Origin: Desulfarculales bacterium UBA696
Lineage (GTDB): Bacteria; Desulfobacterota; Syntrophobacteria; Syntrophobacterales; Syntrophobacteraceae
Length of the DNA: 64,000 nucleotides
NCBI GenBank assembly: GCA_002298995.1
Contig: DBMO01000072.1
Location: 62,001 to 126,000, forward strand
Direction of reading: 5' to 3'
This document shows, one piece after another, positions 24,907 through 33,107 of this stretch. The position numbers were made by a program, and so were the translations under genes. The notes below the pieces were generated by a model. That model saw nothing but the letters and a program-made list of their open reading frames with translations. It did not search any database and was not told the DNA's origin. Position 1 is the stretch's first letter. Every line of letters begins with the position of its first letter.

Positions 24907-25888
24907 AAAGGTCAAGGGAATAGGGCTTCTTTCCGGCGGCCTTGACAGCATGTTGGCGGCACGGGTGCTTGTGGAGCAGGGGATCGAGGTGCTCGGGATT
25001 ACCTTCGTTACGCCATTCTTCGGCGCCGAGAAGGGTCTGAAGGCGGGGGAACAAATCGGAATCCCGATGCTCGCCCTGGATATTTCGGAGAAGCACCTGA
25101 AGATGCTCAAAAATCCCAGGTACGGCTACGGCAGCCAGATGAACCCATGCATCGACTGCCACGGGCTTATGCTGAGCGAAGCCGGAAAAATCATGGAAGA
25201 GCAGGGTGCGGATTTTCTTTTCACCGGCGAGGTTCTGGGGCAGCGGCCAATGAGCCAGCGACGCGACGCGATGAGAAGCGTAGAGAAACTTTCGGGCTAT
25301 CCCGGGCTCATCCTTCGGCCTCTAAGCGCCAAACTTCTTTCCGCGACCCTGGTCGAGGAGAACGGATTGGTGGACCGGTCGCGTCTTCTCGATATCCAGG
25401 GACGCTCGCGAAGGCGGCAGACTGAACTTGCGCGCTCCTTCGGCCTCACGGATTATCCTCAGCCGGGAGGCGGATGTCTGCTTACCAACGAAGGCTTCTC
25501 GAACAGGCTTCGCGAACTGTTCCGAATAAATCCCGGAGCCTCGGTAAGGGAAGTCGAAATTATCAAATACGGGCGTGCATTCATATTGCCGGGCCAGAGC
25601 ATGTGCATGGTGGGGCGCAACGAGGGTGATAACCTCACGCTCGAAAAACTGGCAGGCAAAGATGAAGTCAGGCTCCGTCCCGCCGATCATCCCGGTCCTA
25701 CCGGGATCATATTTACCTCACCCCAACCCCTTGAAGATCTTAAAACAGCAGCCGAGATCATCGCATCCTACAGCAACATTCCGGGAAACACCACCACCCG
25801 CATCCACTGGCAATATGGAGAACAAAGCGGAACAGTTGCCGCTGAAGCGCGGAGCAAGGACGATCTCAAGCAGATGCTGATCGCTTAG
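24899..25888 (+). CDS. PP-loop sulfur-transfer / thiouridylase-like protein (MnmA/ThiI related)
   Basis: A 329-residue protein with a PP-loop SGGLDS at 12-17, an NPCIDC motif at 82-87 resembling the NPCxxC motif of MnmA, and a GGGCLLT segment near 200. It is annotated in relatives as a tRNA thiolation or methyltransferase-like protein, but it lacks the tRNA-binding C-terminus of MnmA. The C-terminal ~100 residues have no known domain. It most likely activates a substrate with ATP and transfers sulfur via the cysteines; the target (tRNA or small molecule) is unknown. The start overlaps the larE stop by 8 bases, so the two are translated together. A nested stem-loop begins at its stop codon. 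Confidence 0.72.
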   Translation: MSKKVKGIGLLSGGLDSMLAARVLVEQGIEVLGITFVTPFFGAEKGLKAGEQIGIPMLALDISEKHLKMLKNPRYGYGSQMNPCIDCHGLMLSEAGKIMEEQGADFLFTGEVLGQRPMSQRRDAMRSVEKLSGYPGLILRPLSAKLLSATLVEENGLVDRSRLLDIQGRSRRRQTELARSFGLTDYPQPGGGCLLTNEGFSNRLRELFRINPGASVREVEIIKYGRAFILPGQSMCMVGRNEGDNLTLEKLAGKDEVRLRPADHPGPTGIIFTSPQPLEDLKTAAEIIASYSNIPGNTTTRIHWQYGEQSGTVAAEARSKDDLKQMLIA

Positions 25889-25987
25889 ATTAAATACGTT
25901 GGTCAACTGACGTCGAAGAATGTCTCATGCATCAGGGCCCAAAGTCCTACAAGTACTGAGACCTAGATGTCAGTTGCTATCTAAAGC
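25883..25987. other. ~100-nt nested stem-loop element at the end of the sulfur cassette
   Basis: Three nested arms line up: GCTTAGAT (25883-25890) with ATCTAAAGC (25979-25987, one bulge), CAACTGACGTC (25904-25914) with GATGTCAGTTG (25966-25976, one G-U), and TCTCA (25923-25927) with TGAGA (25957-25961). The outer arm overlaps the stop codon of the PP-loop gene. It could be an RNA 3' structure or a small insertion element. No known RNA family was recognised. Confidence 0.5.
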
Positions 25988-26077
25988 TACGTTTTGAATT
26001 TGCGGTTTAGCGTGCTATTTCATAATCTACTTTAAATTCAACAATATGGCCTAACGGCTTAATGCTTCGGTATACTA

Positions 26078-26998
26078 CTAGCGCATCGGTTTCTTGTTCT
26101 TGATGAAATTCCCGGCTCTGTATTCATCGAAAGCGACCTTCAGTTCCTCCTGAGTATTCATCACGATGGGGCCATACCAGGCAATCGGTTCGCCAATGGG
26201 TCTGCCCGAAACAAGCAGGAACCGCAGAAGACTATCTTTAGCGCTGATCGAGACCTGTTCTCCGTCCTCGTAAAGGACCAGATCGCCATTGCCGCAGATG
26301 CACTCACGGTCAAGATCAAAGTAGTTCCTGCCAACCACTTCATGGGAAAACGAATCCTGGTCGTCATCGAAGTAGCCCTTACCTTCGATGACATATGCAA
26401 AAGCGGTATGACCCCGTTTGACCGGGTGAATGAAAGTGGAGCCCGACGGTACGGAGACATCGAGATATTCGGGGTCGATAACGATATCGCGTACTGGACC
26501 TTGGACACCGTTAACATCCCCGCAGATTACTTTGACCTTTATGCCATTATCCAGTGATGCCTCAGGTATCTGCTCGTTTCTCACGTCACGATAGCGAGGC
26601 TCCATCATTTTCATGGAGGCAGGCAGATTGGCCCAAAGCTGAAACCCGCCCATGCGGCCAGATTTGTCTCCCTTGGGCATTTCCTGATGGATAATGCCGC
26701 TGCCGGCAGTCATCCATTGGACATCCCCCACTGTGATATCACCCTTGTTACCCATGCTGTCGCCATGCTCCACATCCCCCTCAATTACGTACGTAATTGT
26801 CTCGATCCCTCTGTGAGGATGCCATGGGAAGCCGGGAAGAAATTTCGCGGGATCGTCTGAACGAAAATCATCCAGCAGAAGAAAGGGATCAAAACTGGGG
26901 ACTTGGTAGTAGCCGAAAGCTCTCTTGAGATGAACACCCGCGCCTTCAACTGTGGGTTTGCTCTTGGAGACCGCCTTTATCTTTCTGGTGCCGGTCAT
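26078..26998 (-). CDS. Pirin family protein
   Basis: A 306-residue bicupin. The N-terminal cupin has the metal site HPHRGIETITYVIEGDVEH, with the three His and one Glu of pirin, followed by WMTAGSGIIHQEMP. The C-terminal cupin contains HPVKRGHTAFAYVIEGKG and RFLLVSGRPIGEPIAWYGPIVMN, the usual pirin ending. Bacterial pirins bind iron or nickel and some act as quercetin dioxygenases; others interact with metabolic enzymes, so the role is undefined. Length is normal. It is a single gene on the minus strand, 139 bases from the minus-strand GNAT gene. Confidence 0.9.
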   Translation of the reverse strand: MTGTRKIKAVSKSKPTVEGAGVHLKRAFGYYQVPSFDPFLLLDDFRSDDPAKFLPGFPWHPHRGIETITYVIEGDVEHGDSMGNKGDITVGDVQWMTAGSGIIHQEMPKGDKSGRMGGFQLWANLPASMKMMEPRYRDVRNEQIPEASLDNGIKVKVICGDVNGVQGPVRDIVIDPEYLDVSVPSGSTFIHPVKRGHTAFAYVIEGKGYFDDDQDSFSHEVVGRNYFDLDRECICGNGDLVLYEDGEQVSISAKDSLLRFLLVSGRPIGEPIAWYGPIVMNTQEELKVAFDEYRAGNFIKNKKPMR

Positions 26999-27137
26999 TG
27001 CTGATCCTCCCTGAATGGATGCTCGCTGTATAGTGCCAGCTTGTATAAACCCCTGTTCTTTAAGAACCGTTCAAGAAGTTGTCCAGACAGTAAGATCAAC
27101 CATTAGCTGGGGAAGGGCCACACGGAGCAAAGGTCCA

Positions 27138-27677
27138 TCATGCGGAAATGCTCACTTCCAGGGTTCCATCTCTGGCGCCATACTTCACCTGATAGCCAAG
27201 TTCCAGAAGTATTTTCATCATAGCTTTGTTGCTGGGGTCCATCATGCTTTTGAAATGTGAAATACCGTGTTCTTTGGCTATGGCAATAGTTATCCTCAAC
27301 AGCGATTTTCCAAGGCCAAGACGCTGCCAGTCATCTCGAACAGCAACACCAAGATCGGTCTGATCAGTACTTGAATCATATAAATAACGCCCTACCGCGA
27401 TAATTGCTTCCTTCCCATCCTCTTCAATTACAGCTGCCATGGCGAAATCATTTCTGTAGTCGATATGCGTGAACCGATGGAGCATATCTTCAGGAATCAC
27501 ATCAAGTCGCCACAGAAAACGAAGATAAAGAGACTGTGAGGACATTTTTTTGGACAAATCGATCAAAAGATAACCGTCGGTGTGCCTGATTGGTCTGAGA
27601 AAGACCTCTTTCCCGTTTTTGAGCGAGAGCCTGCTTTCATATTGATGGGGATAGCTATTTTCGAATTCTGCCGGCAT
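27138..27677 (-). CDS. GNAT-family N-acetyltransferase
   Basis: A 179-residue acetyltransferase. The acetyl-CoA-binding motif A is seen in LGVAVRDDWQRLGLGKSLL near residues 110-130, preceded by the strand of motif D and followed by MDPSNKAMMKILLELGY, typical of the GNAT domain found at the C-terminus of Pat-type protein lysine acetyltransferases. The opening SRLSLKNGKEVFLRPIRHTDG is the usual first strand of that subgroup. Here the domain is free-standing, without a CoA-ligase-like or cyclic-nucleotide domain. The target is unknown. It sits upstream of pirin on the same strand, separated by 139 bases. Confidence 0.82.
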   Translation of the reverse strand: MPAEFENSYPHQYESRLSLKNGKEVFLRPIRHTDGYLLIDLSKKMSSQSLYLRFLWRLDVIPEDMLHRFTHIDYRNDFAMAAVIEEDGKEAIIAVGRYLYDSSTDQTDLGVAVRDDWQRLGLGKSLLRITIAIAKEHGISHFKSMMDPSNKAMMKILLELGYQVKYGARDGTLEVSISA

Positions 27678-27806
27678 GTTTTTCCCCAGCTAAATCATCT
27701 AAGCGCAAATGATACCAAAACCAAAACTGAACCCGGATGAAAACGGGTCCGCACGGGGCGTCCGCACGGGGTCGGGCCAAGATAACAGGTTAAAATGGCT
27801 TGAAAT

Positions 27807-27903
27807 GTTGCTCAAAGCGTGGCTTATAAGGGCCTTAGAGTTCATTTATGGCACTGAAAGTAAACGTCTAAGAGATGCGATTTAGCCATGCTCAGAGCAA
27901 AAC
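27807..27903. other. ~97-nt imperfect stem-loop in the gap 27678-28114
   Basis: GTTGCTCAAAGCGTGGCT (27807-27824) is nearly complementary to the stretch 27884-27903 (AGCCATGCTCAGAGCAAAAC), and an inner pair CTTAGA (27834-27839) / TCTAAG (27867-27872) extends the fold. The gap has no gene. The size resembles the nested element at 25883-25987, although the sequences differ. Confidence 0.45.
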
Positions 27904-27961
27904 GACACTCGGTATCAGTCCTAAACTAATATGGTGCTGTGAAAATTGGAATGGCCGAGCA

Positions 27962-28044
27962 GGTTTTTTAAAACCGCTATGGGAACCCCCTTGCGAAGCA
28001 AGTGTATGGCATAGGAATGCCGGAAAGTGTGCGGGTGTGCCCGC
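27962..28044. other. Series of four short hairpins in the gap before the histidine kinase
   Basis: Within 83 bases four stems follow each other: GGTTTT/AAAACC (27962-27975), TTGC/GCAA with a GAA loop (27991-28001), GGCAT/ATGCC (28008-28021) and GCGGG/CCCGC (28031-28044). Further G/C-rich pairing continues to about 28070. Together they suggest a structured RNA or the remains of one. I compared it mentally with group II intron, RNase P and cobalamin patterns and found no convincing match. Confidence 0.35.
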
Positions 28045-28114
28045 TAGCCGGTAAAAACCCGCCGGGTGGCAAGCATCCCTGACGGTCCGGTAGAACGTGG
28101 ATTAGCCGCGTGGC

Positions 28115-31100
28115 TTAACTGAAATCAAGGACCCTTCGAATACAGTGTGATAATTCTTCGTTTATAAGCGGCTTCATCAGGAATTCACGAATCCCCATTT
28201 TATAGGACTGCTCGGCGGACATGGTTTCGCTGAAGCCGGTTACAAGTATTACAGGTATGTCCTGGCGAAGTTGGAGGAGCTTTTCGGCAAGTTCGATACC
28301 TGTCATGTAGGGCATTGTGAAATCTGTCAGGACGAGGTCGAACTTGGTCGGGTCCGCGCGGAATACTTCGAGTGCGTGAAGGGCGCCGACGCTTGGGATT
28401 ACTCGGTAGCCGAGATTTTCGAGAAGCTTCTTGCCGACATCCACAAGCTCCGGTTCGTCATCGACCAGAAGGATTGTCTCCGCGCCATGGAGCGGCGGGC
28501 GGAGGTGTTTCTCTCCCACGGTGGCGGCATGCTTGCACGAAGGGAAATAGACGTGGAATTCCGTGCCGCTTTCTTTATTGCTTGAGACCTTTATTGCTCC
28601 CTTATGGCTTTTCACTATCCCGTAGACCACCGACAGGCCCATTCCGGTTCCCTCGCCGGGACCCTTGGTTGAAAAGAAAGGTTCGAAAATTCTTTCCATG
28701 ACGGACTGAGTCATACCATGCCCCGTATCGCTCACGGTAAGGCACGCATAGGGCCCGGGGTGGAGATCGGGCTGGTCGATTTCATCTTGCGACAACACCT
28801 TTTGAGAGAGGCCGATGTGCAGAGTTCCGCCGTGTTCGCGCATCGCATGGACGGCGTTGGTGCAAAGGTTCATCAGGACCTGTTGTATTTGGGTGGGGTC
28901 GGCCTGAATGAGCTCGCTTTCAGCTGCCGGCTCTATTTCCTGCGTGATTTCTATTACCGAAGGCACTGCGGCCCGGAGCAGCTTGTATGTTTCAAGCATG
29001 ATCGAGCTGGGGCGCACGGGCCGGGATACCGGGTCGGTGTGCCGGCTGAAGGTGAGGATCTGCTTTACAAGCTCCTTGGCCCGGTAGATCGCCTTCTGGA
29101 CCTGTTCGAGCTGGTAGTACACACTGTTTTCCCTGGCGGTCCCGGTAAGGGCCAGTTCGGAGTACCCCAGGATGATTCCGAGAATATTGTTGAAATCGTG
29201 GGCGATTCCTCCGGCAAGAGTTCCTATGGCCTCCATTTTCTGGCCGTGCCGGATTTGCCTCTCGAGTTTTCGGTACTCGGTGAGGTCCCTGGTTACGTTT
29301 ATCGCATGAATCGTGTTTCCCTGATCATCCTTTACGGGAACTGACCTGACCTCGAGGGTCCGGCCGTCGATGGTCGATATTTCCCCGTCAACACCGCGTC
29401 CAGTTGCGAATACCTCCGCCATGGGGCAGCCGTCGCACGGTTTTTCGAGCTTATGCCATTGCTCGTGGCAACGCGTACCGATAAGGGATGGAATGTCGTC
29501 TTCCATCTGGATCTCGGCGGCGGCGGCCCGGTTCGCCCAGACAACCCTGTAGTCGCGGTCCTGTAAAAGCAGGCGGTCGGGGATTGCGTCAAGCAGTGCA
29601 TGATATTCCTGGAAGAGGTTCCGATATTTTCTTTCTTTTTCTCGCGAGATCGCTTCGGAGTGTCTCAGGGCCTCCTCGGTTTCGAGCCTCAACTCGATTT
29701 CGCTGCGAAGGTCCTCGACTATTTTTTTCAAGGGACTTGGGTCGCGTGATACGCACACGCTTCCGAAAACCTTGCCGGCCATGTCCTTCAGAAGCGCTAT
29801 TGAAAGTTCGTAGAGACCAACGTGGCCGTCCTTGCAGCGGATGTGGATCTCATGTTTCTTTACGGTCCCCAGGGCGCGCAGTTCGGCGAGCATCCGTTCG
29901 AGTTCCGCGCCGTCTGGATACATTTTGTGAGCGGATTTTCCCTCTATCTCCTCGAAAGTATAGCCGTAGAGGTCATGAGCCATCCTGTTCCATCGGATGA
30001 ATTTGCCGTTGCGGTCCACGATTCCTATCGCATCGGGGGAGCTTTCGAGGATGTTCTCTAGGTACTCGTTGGTGCGCTGGAGGTCGAGCGCTGCCCGCAA
30101 ATTCTGGGCGGCCATGGCGTAGAGGGCTGCCAGTCCACGGAGCAGTGCCGCATCGTGTTCCGTGTAATCACGGGGGGAATTCGCAAGAACAATCCGCCCG
30201 ACCAACTTGTCCTTTGCTATGGCCGGAACGGAGAGGACCTTGAAGAGTGGAAAATGCCCATCGGAAGATAAACCGAGCAGTGTCGGATCTTGCAACCCGT
30301 TTGCCAGCACGGTTTCGTCGCGAGAAGAGGTCCACTGTGAAAAATCTTGAAAAGCCTTCAGCAGATCGCCGTCGCAAAAAGGATAAGCGTCTTCGCCCAC
30401 GAAAGCCGGAGAGACGATGGTTGCGGTTTCAAGATCGATGTGGCCGATAAATCCCAGAGGGCTGAGGGTGAGTTTCTTGGCATTTTCGAGCACCAGCATG
30501 GCGATATCATCGAGGGAGTCAAGCTCCATGAGTTTGCGGGATAACTCGGCCATTATCGAATTTACTTCCACTTCCCATGAGAGCGCCTGGTTCTTGCGCC
30601 TCAATTCGTCTCCGACCCGCTTGATGTCCGTTATGTCGCTTCCGACGCACAGGATCTCCCTGATGCGTCCCTCCTCATCGATGATCCTCCTGTTTTTCCA
30701 ATTAACCCAGACCCGCTCGCCATTGCGCCGGACGTTCTCGCATTCATTGTCGGGGATTCGCTTCGAGTCGGGATTTGCAATATCGAGCGTATTGCCGAAA
30801 TAATCCGGACTATATTCAGTCGTCGGAGGAAAGGTGACTATAATGTTTCGGCCAACCAACCCGCCTTCCGGATAACCGAAGAATTCCTGGGCGAATTCAT
30901 TGACGAAAATTATATTGCCCATGGGATCGGTCCTGATAATGATGCTTTGGGCATTTTCGACCACTTCCCTGTAGCGCCGCTCGCTTTCACGCAACTCCGC
31001 CTCGGTTTTCCTCAGATCGGTGATATCGGTGAGCACTCCGACGAAGCCGGCCGGCTCCGGGCTCCCAAACACAGTCTTTTTGAACATCATTAGCCGGCTG

Positions 31101-31933
31101 CCTTGAGGAGATGGGGCCTGAAGTTCATAGATCTGATCGCCGCCGCTGCGCAGCAGGTTCATGTCTGTTTCTTGATAGACGCGGGCAAGTTCCCGGGGTG
31201 CGAGTTGGTAGGAGGAGTTTCCGACGAGTTCTCTTCTGCTGTAGCCGAAATATTCCTCGAAGGCCGAGTTGCATCCGAGAAAAACGCCCTCGGTATTTTT
31301 GTAGAAAACCGGACACGGGATAGCATCCAGGAGGAATTGGAAAAGGTCCCGATCTTCCGCCCACCCTGCGGTGGGACCCGCGGGCGCAACCGGGAAGAAT
31401 TTATTTTTGCCCTGGCCCGGGACGGGCGAATCGGCGGTCTTCCTCGAGCTGATATCAAGAAGGGTGCCGGTAAACCACACTGGTTCGCCACGGTCGGACC
31501 ATTCCACGACCTTGCCCCTGGTGAGTACCCACAGCCATTTTCCAGACCGGTGAAGAACGCGGTATTCGAATTGGATCTCGGATAATTTGCCCTGCAAGTA
31601 GAGTTCAAAATTTTCGATCAGAAGTGGAAGGTCATCCGGGTGGACGAATGTTTTGCAGTCGTCGAGGGTGGAAGGAAGGGCTTTTTCGGTGTATCCGAGG
31701 ATCTCCAGACAGCCATGGTCCGCAAAACACTGCCCGGTTTCGAGGCAAATGTCGAACATGCCAAGGCCGGATGTTCCAAGCGCCAGTTCAAGGCGCTGTC
31801 TCATATGCTGTTCGCCGCGATTGGAGTTGCGTGAAGAAGTTGCCTTCAATTCACCCCCGTCACGTGTGACGAGTGGCATGGTTGATTCACCAAAATCAAA
31901 CGGCATTAGTTTTGAACTCACCCCTTCGGGCAC
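28115..31933 (-). CDS. Hybrid sensor histidine kinase with five PAS domains, GAF and receiver
   Basis: A 1272-residue protein, apparently cytosolic since I see no membrane segments. Domains in order: PAS about 45-165, 195-315 and 320-440; GAF about 455-620; PAS about 625-745 and 785-890; HisKA with GGIAHDFNNILG at about 905-925; HATPase with LMNLCTNAVHAM, DTGHGM and GEGTGMGLSVVYGIV to about 1125; and a C-terminal receiver beginning ILLVDDEPE with its Asp in LVLTDFTMP. The fifth PAS has CHEQWH and CDGCP cysteines that could sense redox state. The start is a GTG at 31933 with GGGAG seven bases upstream. It is divergent from a receiver-Hpt gene, and the pair probably form a phosphorelay. Confidence 0.9.
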   Translation of the reverse strand: MPEGVSSKLMPFDFGESTMPLVTRDGGELKATSSRNSNRGEQHMRQRLELALGTSGLGMFDICLETGQCFADHGCLEILGYTEKALPSTLDDCKTFVHPDDLPLLIENFELYLQGKLSEIQFEYRVLHRSGKWLWVLTRGKVVEWSDRGEPVWFTGTLLDISSRKTADSPVPGQGKNKFFPVAPAGPTAGWAEDRDLFQFLLDAIPCPVFYKNTEGVFLGCNSAFEEYFGYSRRELVGNSSYQLAPRELARVYQETDMNLLRSGGDQIYELQAPSPQGSRLMMFKKTVFGSPEPAGFVGVLTDITDLRKTEAELRESERRYREVVENAQSIIIRTDPMGNIIFVNEFAQEFFGYPEGGLVGRNIIVTFPPTTEYSPDYFGNTLDIANPDSKRIPDNECENVRRNGERVWVNWKNRRIIDEEGRIREILCVGSDITDIKRVGDELRRKNQALSWEVEVNSIMAELSRKLMELDSLDDIAMLVLENAKKLTLSPLGFIGHIDLETATIVSPAFVGEDAYPFCDGDLLKAFQDFSQWTSSRDETVLANGLQDPTLLGLSSDGHFPLFKVLSVPAIAKDKLVGRIVLANSPRDYTEHDAALLRGLAALYAMAAQNLRAALDLQRTNEYLENILESSPDAIGIVDRNGKFIRWNRMAHDLYGYTFEEIEGKSAHKMYPDGAELERMLAELRALGTVKKHEIHIRCKDGHVGLYELSIALLKDMAGKVFGSVCVSRDPSPLKKIVEDLRSEIELRLETEEALRHSEAISREKERKYRNLFQEYHALLDAIPDRLLLQDRDYRVVWANRAAAAEIQMEDDIPSLIGTRCHEQWHKLEKPCDGCPMAEVFATGRGVDGEISTIDGRTLEVRSVPVKDDQGNTIHAINVTRDLTEYRKLERQIRHGQKMEAIGTLAGGIAHDFNNILGIILGYSELALTGTARENSVYYQLEQVQKAIYRAKELVKQILTFSRHTDPVSRPVRPSSIMLETYKLLRAAVPSVIEITQEIEPAAESELIQADPTQIQQVLMNLCTNAVHAMREHGGTLHIGLSQKVLSQDEIDQPDLHPGPYACLTVSDTGHGMTQSVMERIFEPFFSTKGPGEGTGMGLSVVYGIVKSHKGAIKVSSNKESGTEFHVYFPSCKHAATVGEKHLRPPLHGAETILLVDDEPELVDVGKKLLENLGYRVIPSVGALHALEVFRADPTKFDLVLTDFTMPYMTGIELAEKLLQLRQDIPVILVTGFSETMSAEQSYKMGIREFLMKPLINEELSHCIRRVLDFS

Positions 31934-32292
31934 CTTGGCACTCCCTTAAAAGCGATGCAAATTGCTGGATTAGTTTTCTTGACCGGTTTTTAAACACGGA
32001 AGTTTATTTCACTTTCTGAATCGGAATCATTTTGCACATACATTACTAAAAAGCCCATGTCTGACAGTTTTTTAGCACCTGGAAACAAGATGGGTGAAAA
32101 TGGGACCCGACGTTGCCTTCGAACTTCGCAATTATTGATAACGATGTGGATTCCCCGATATGGGAAATTAAAGGCGAATTGAAAAGAAACCGATGAATTC
32201 TAAAGTGCAAGGGTTGAAGATTTGGGACAGAAATTCGGCATTGGGGCCGCAGAAATAGCTCGGCAAGTTTGCGAGGTTTTGCAGAGGAGTAT
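31934..32292. other. Divergent intergenic region between histidine kinase and receiver-Hpt genes
   Basis: This 359-base, comparatively A/T-rich gap should hold both promoters. I see no coding frame, no strong palindrome and no clear consensus promoter. TTGACC near 31979 is a possible -35 box without a good -10. Confidence 0.4.
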
Positions 32293-33105
32293 ATGAATTT
32301 CTCGTCCAGGGTACTTCTCGTAGAAGATGGCCAAATCAACCGGGAGGTTGGGCGGGCGATGCTGGAGAATTTTGGGTGCAGGGTGGAGATCGCTTCCAAT
32401 GGCCTCGAAGCGGTTCGACTCGTCGAGTCCGACAGGTTCGACCTGATCCTGATGGATTGCCAGATGCCGGAGATGGATGGGTGGGAGGCCGCAAGGAAGA
32501 TCAGGGAGGTCGAAAAGGGAGGGCCCGTCACCCCCATAATTGCGATGACCGCGTTTATGATGGAAGCGGAAATAAAGCGGTGCAGGGATGCGGGCATGGA
32601 CGATTATCTTGGAAAACCATTCAGCCTGCGCGATCTATGTGGAGTCCTCAACCGTTGGCTCCTTCCATCCGAAGTGGTGGATACGATTCAGGGGGGAGCT
32701 GGTCTAAGGGCCGGATCCGACGCCGAACAGGGGAGAGTTGATAAAGCCCCGCACAGCATAGATCTTGAAGTGCTCAATAAGACTTGTCGGATGCTCGGAT
32801 CTGCCGCGCCATCCATGATGCAAAACATTATCGAAATCTACCTGGCCGATTCGCATCGACTGGTTCAAGAGCTGCGAAGGGCTTTCGAGTCGCAGGAACC
32901 TGATGCACTGGGGGTTGCTGCGCACACGCTCAAATCGTCAAGTGCGAACCTGGGCGCCAACGTGCTGGCAGGACTTTGTGGGGAGGCCGAGAGGCTGACT
33001 CGGTCCGGATCAACCCTGGGGACCGGGGTTATAGTCGGCAGGATGGAAGAAGAATTTATAAAAGTCGAACACGCACTCAGGGCATACCTTGAGAAGGGGG
33101 ATTAG
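32293..33105 (+). CDS. Response regulator with C-terminal Hpt domain
   Basis: A 270-residue protein. The N-terminal receiver (residues 5-122) has the acidic pair Glu11-Asp12, the phosphoacceptor Asp55 in ILMDCQMPEMDG, and Lys108 in LGKPF. After a ~40-residue linker, an Hpt domain at about 158-262 carries the phosphotransfer His211 in AAHTLKSSSANLGA. It should accept phosphate from a hybrid kinase and pass it on. The ATG at 32293 follows GAGGAG. The divergent hybrid kinase and the receiver-GGDEF-EAL gene two bases downstream are the obvious donor and acceptor. The arrangement receiver then Hpt, without a kinase, is less usual than a free Hpt. Confidence 0.88.
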   Translation: MNFSSRVLLVEDGQINREVGRAMLENFGCRVEIASNGLEAVRLVESDRFDLILMDCQMPEMDGWEAARKIREVEKGGPVTPIIAMTAFMMEAEIKRCRDAGMDDYLGKPFSLRDLCGVLNRWLLPSEVVDTIQGGAGLRAGSDAEQGRVDKAPHSIDLEVLNKTCRMLGSAAPSMMQNIIEIYLADSHRLVQELRRAFESQEPDALGVAAHTLKSSSANLGANVLAGLCGEAERLTRSGSTLGTGVIVGRMEEEFIKVEHALRAYLEKGD

Positions 33106-33107
33106 CA

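Noticed and set aside
27991..28110. Group II intron, RNase P or cobalamin riboswitch
   Set aside because: GTGTGCGGG and several hairpins recalled a group II intron 5' end, but there is no domain V or reverse transcriptase, and RNase P and cobalamin core motifs are absent.
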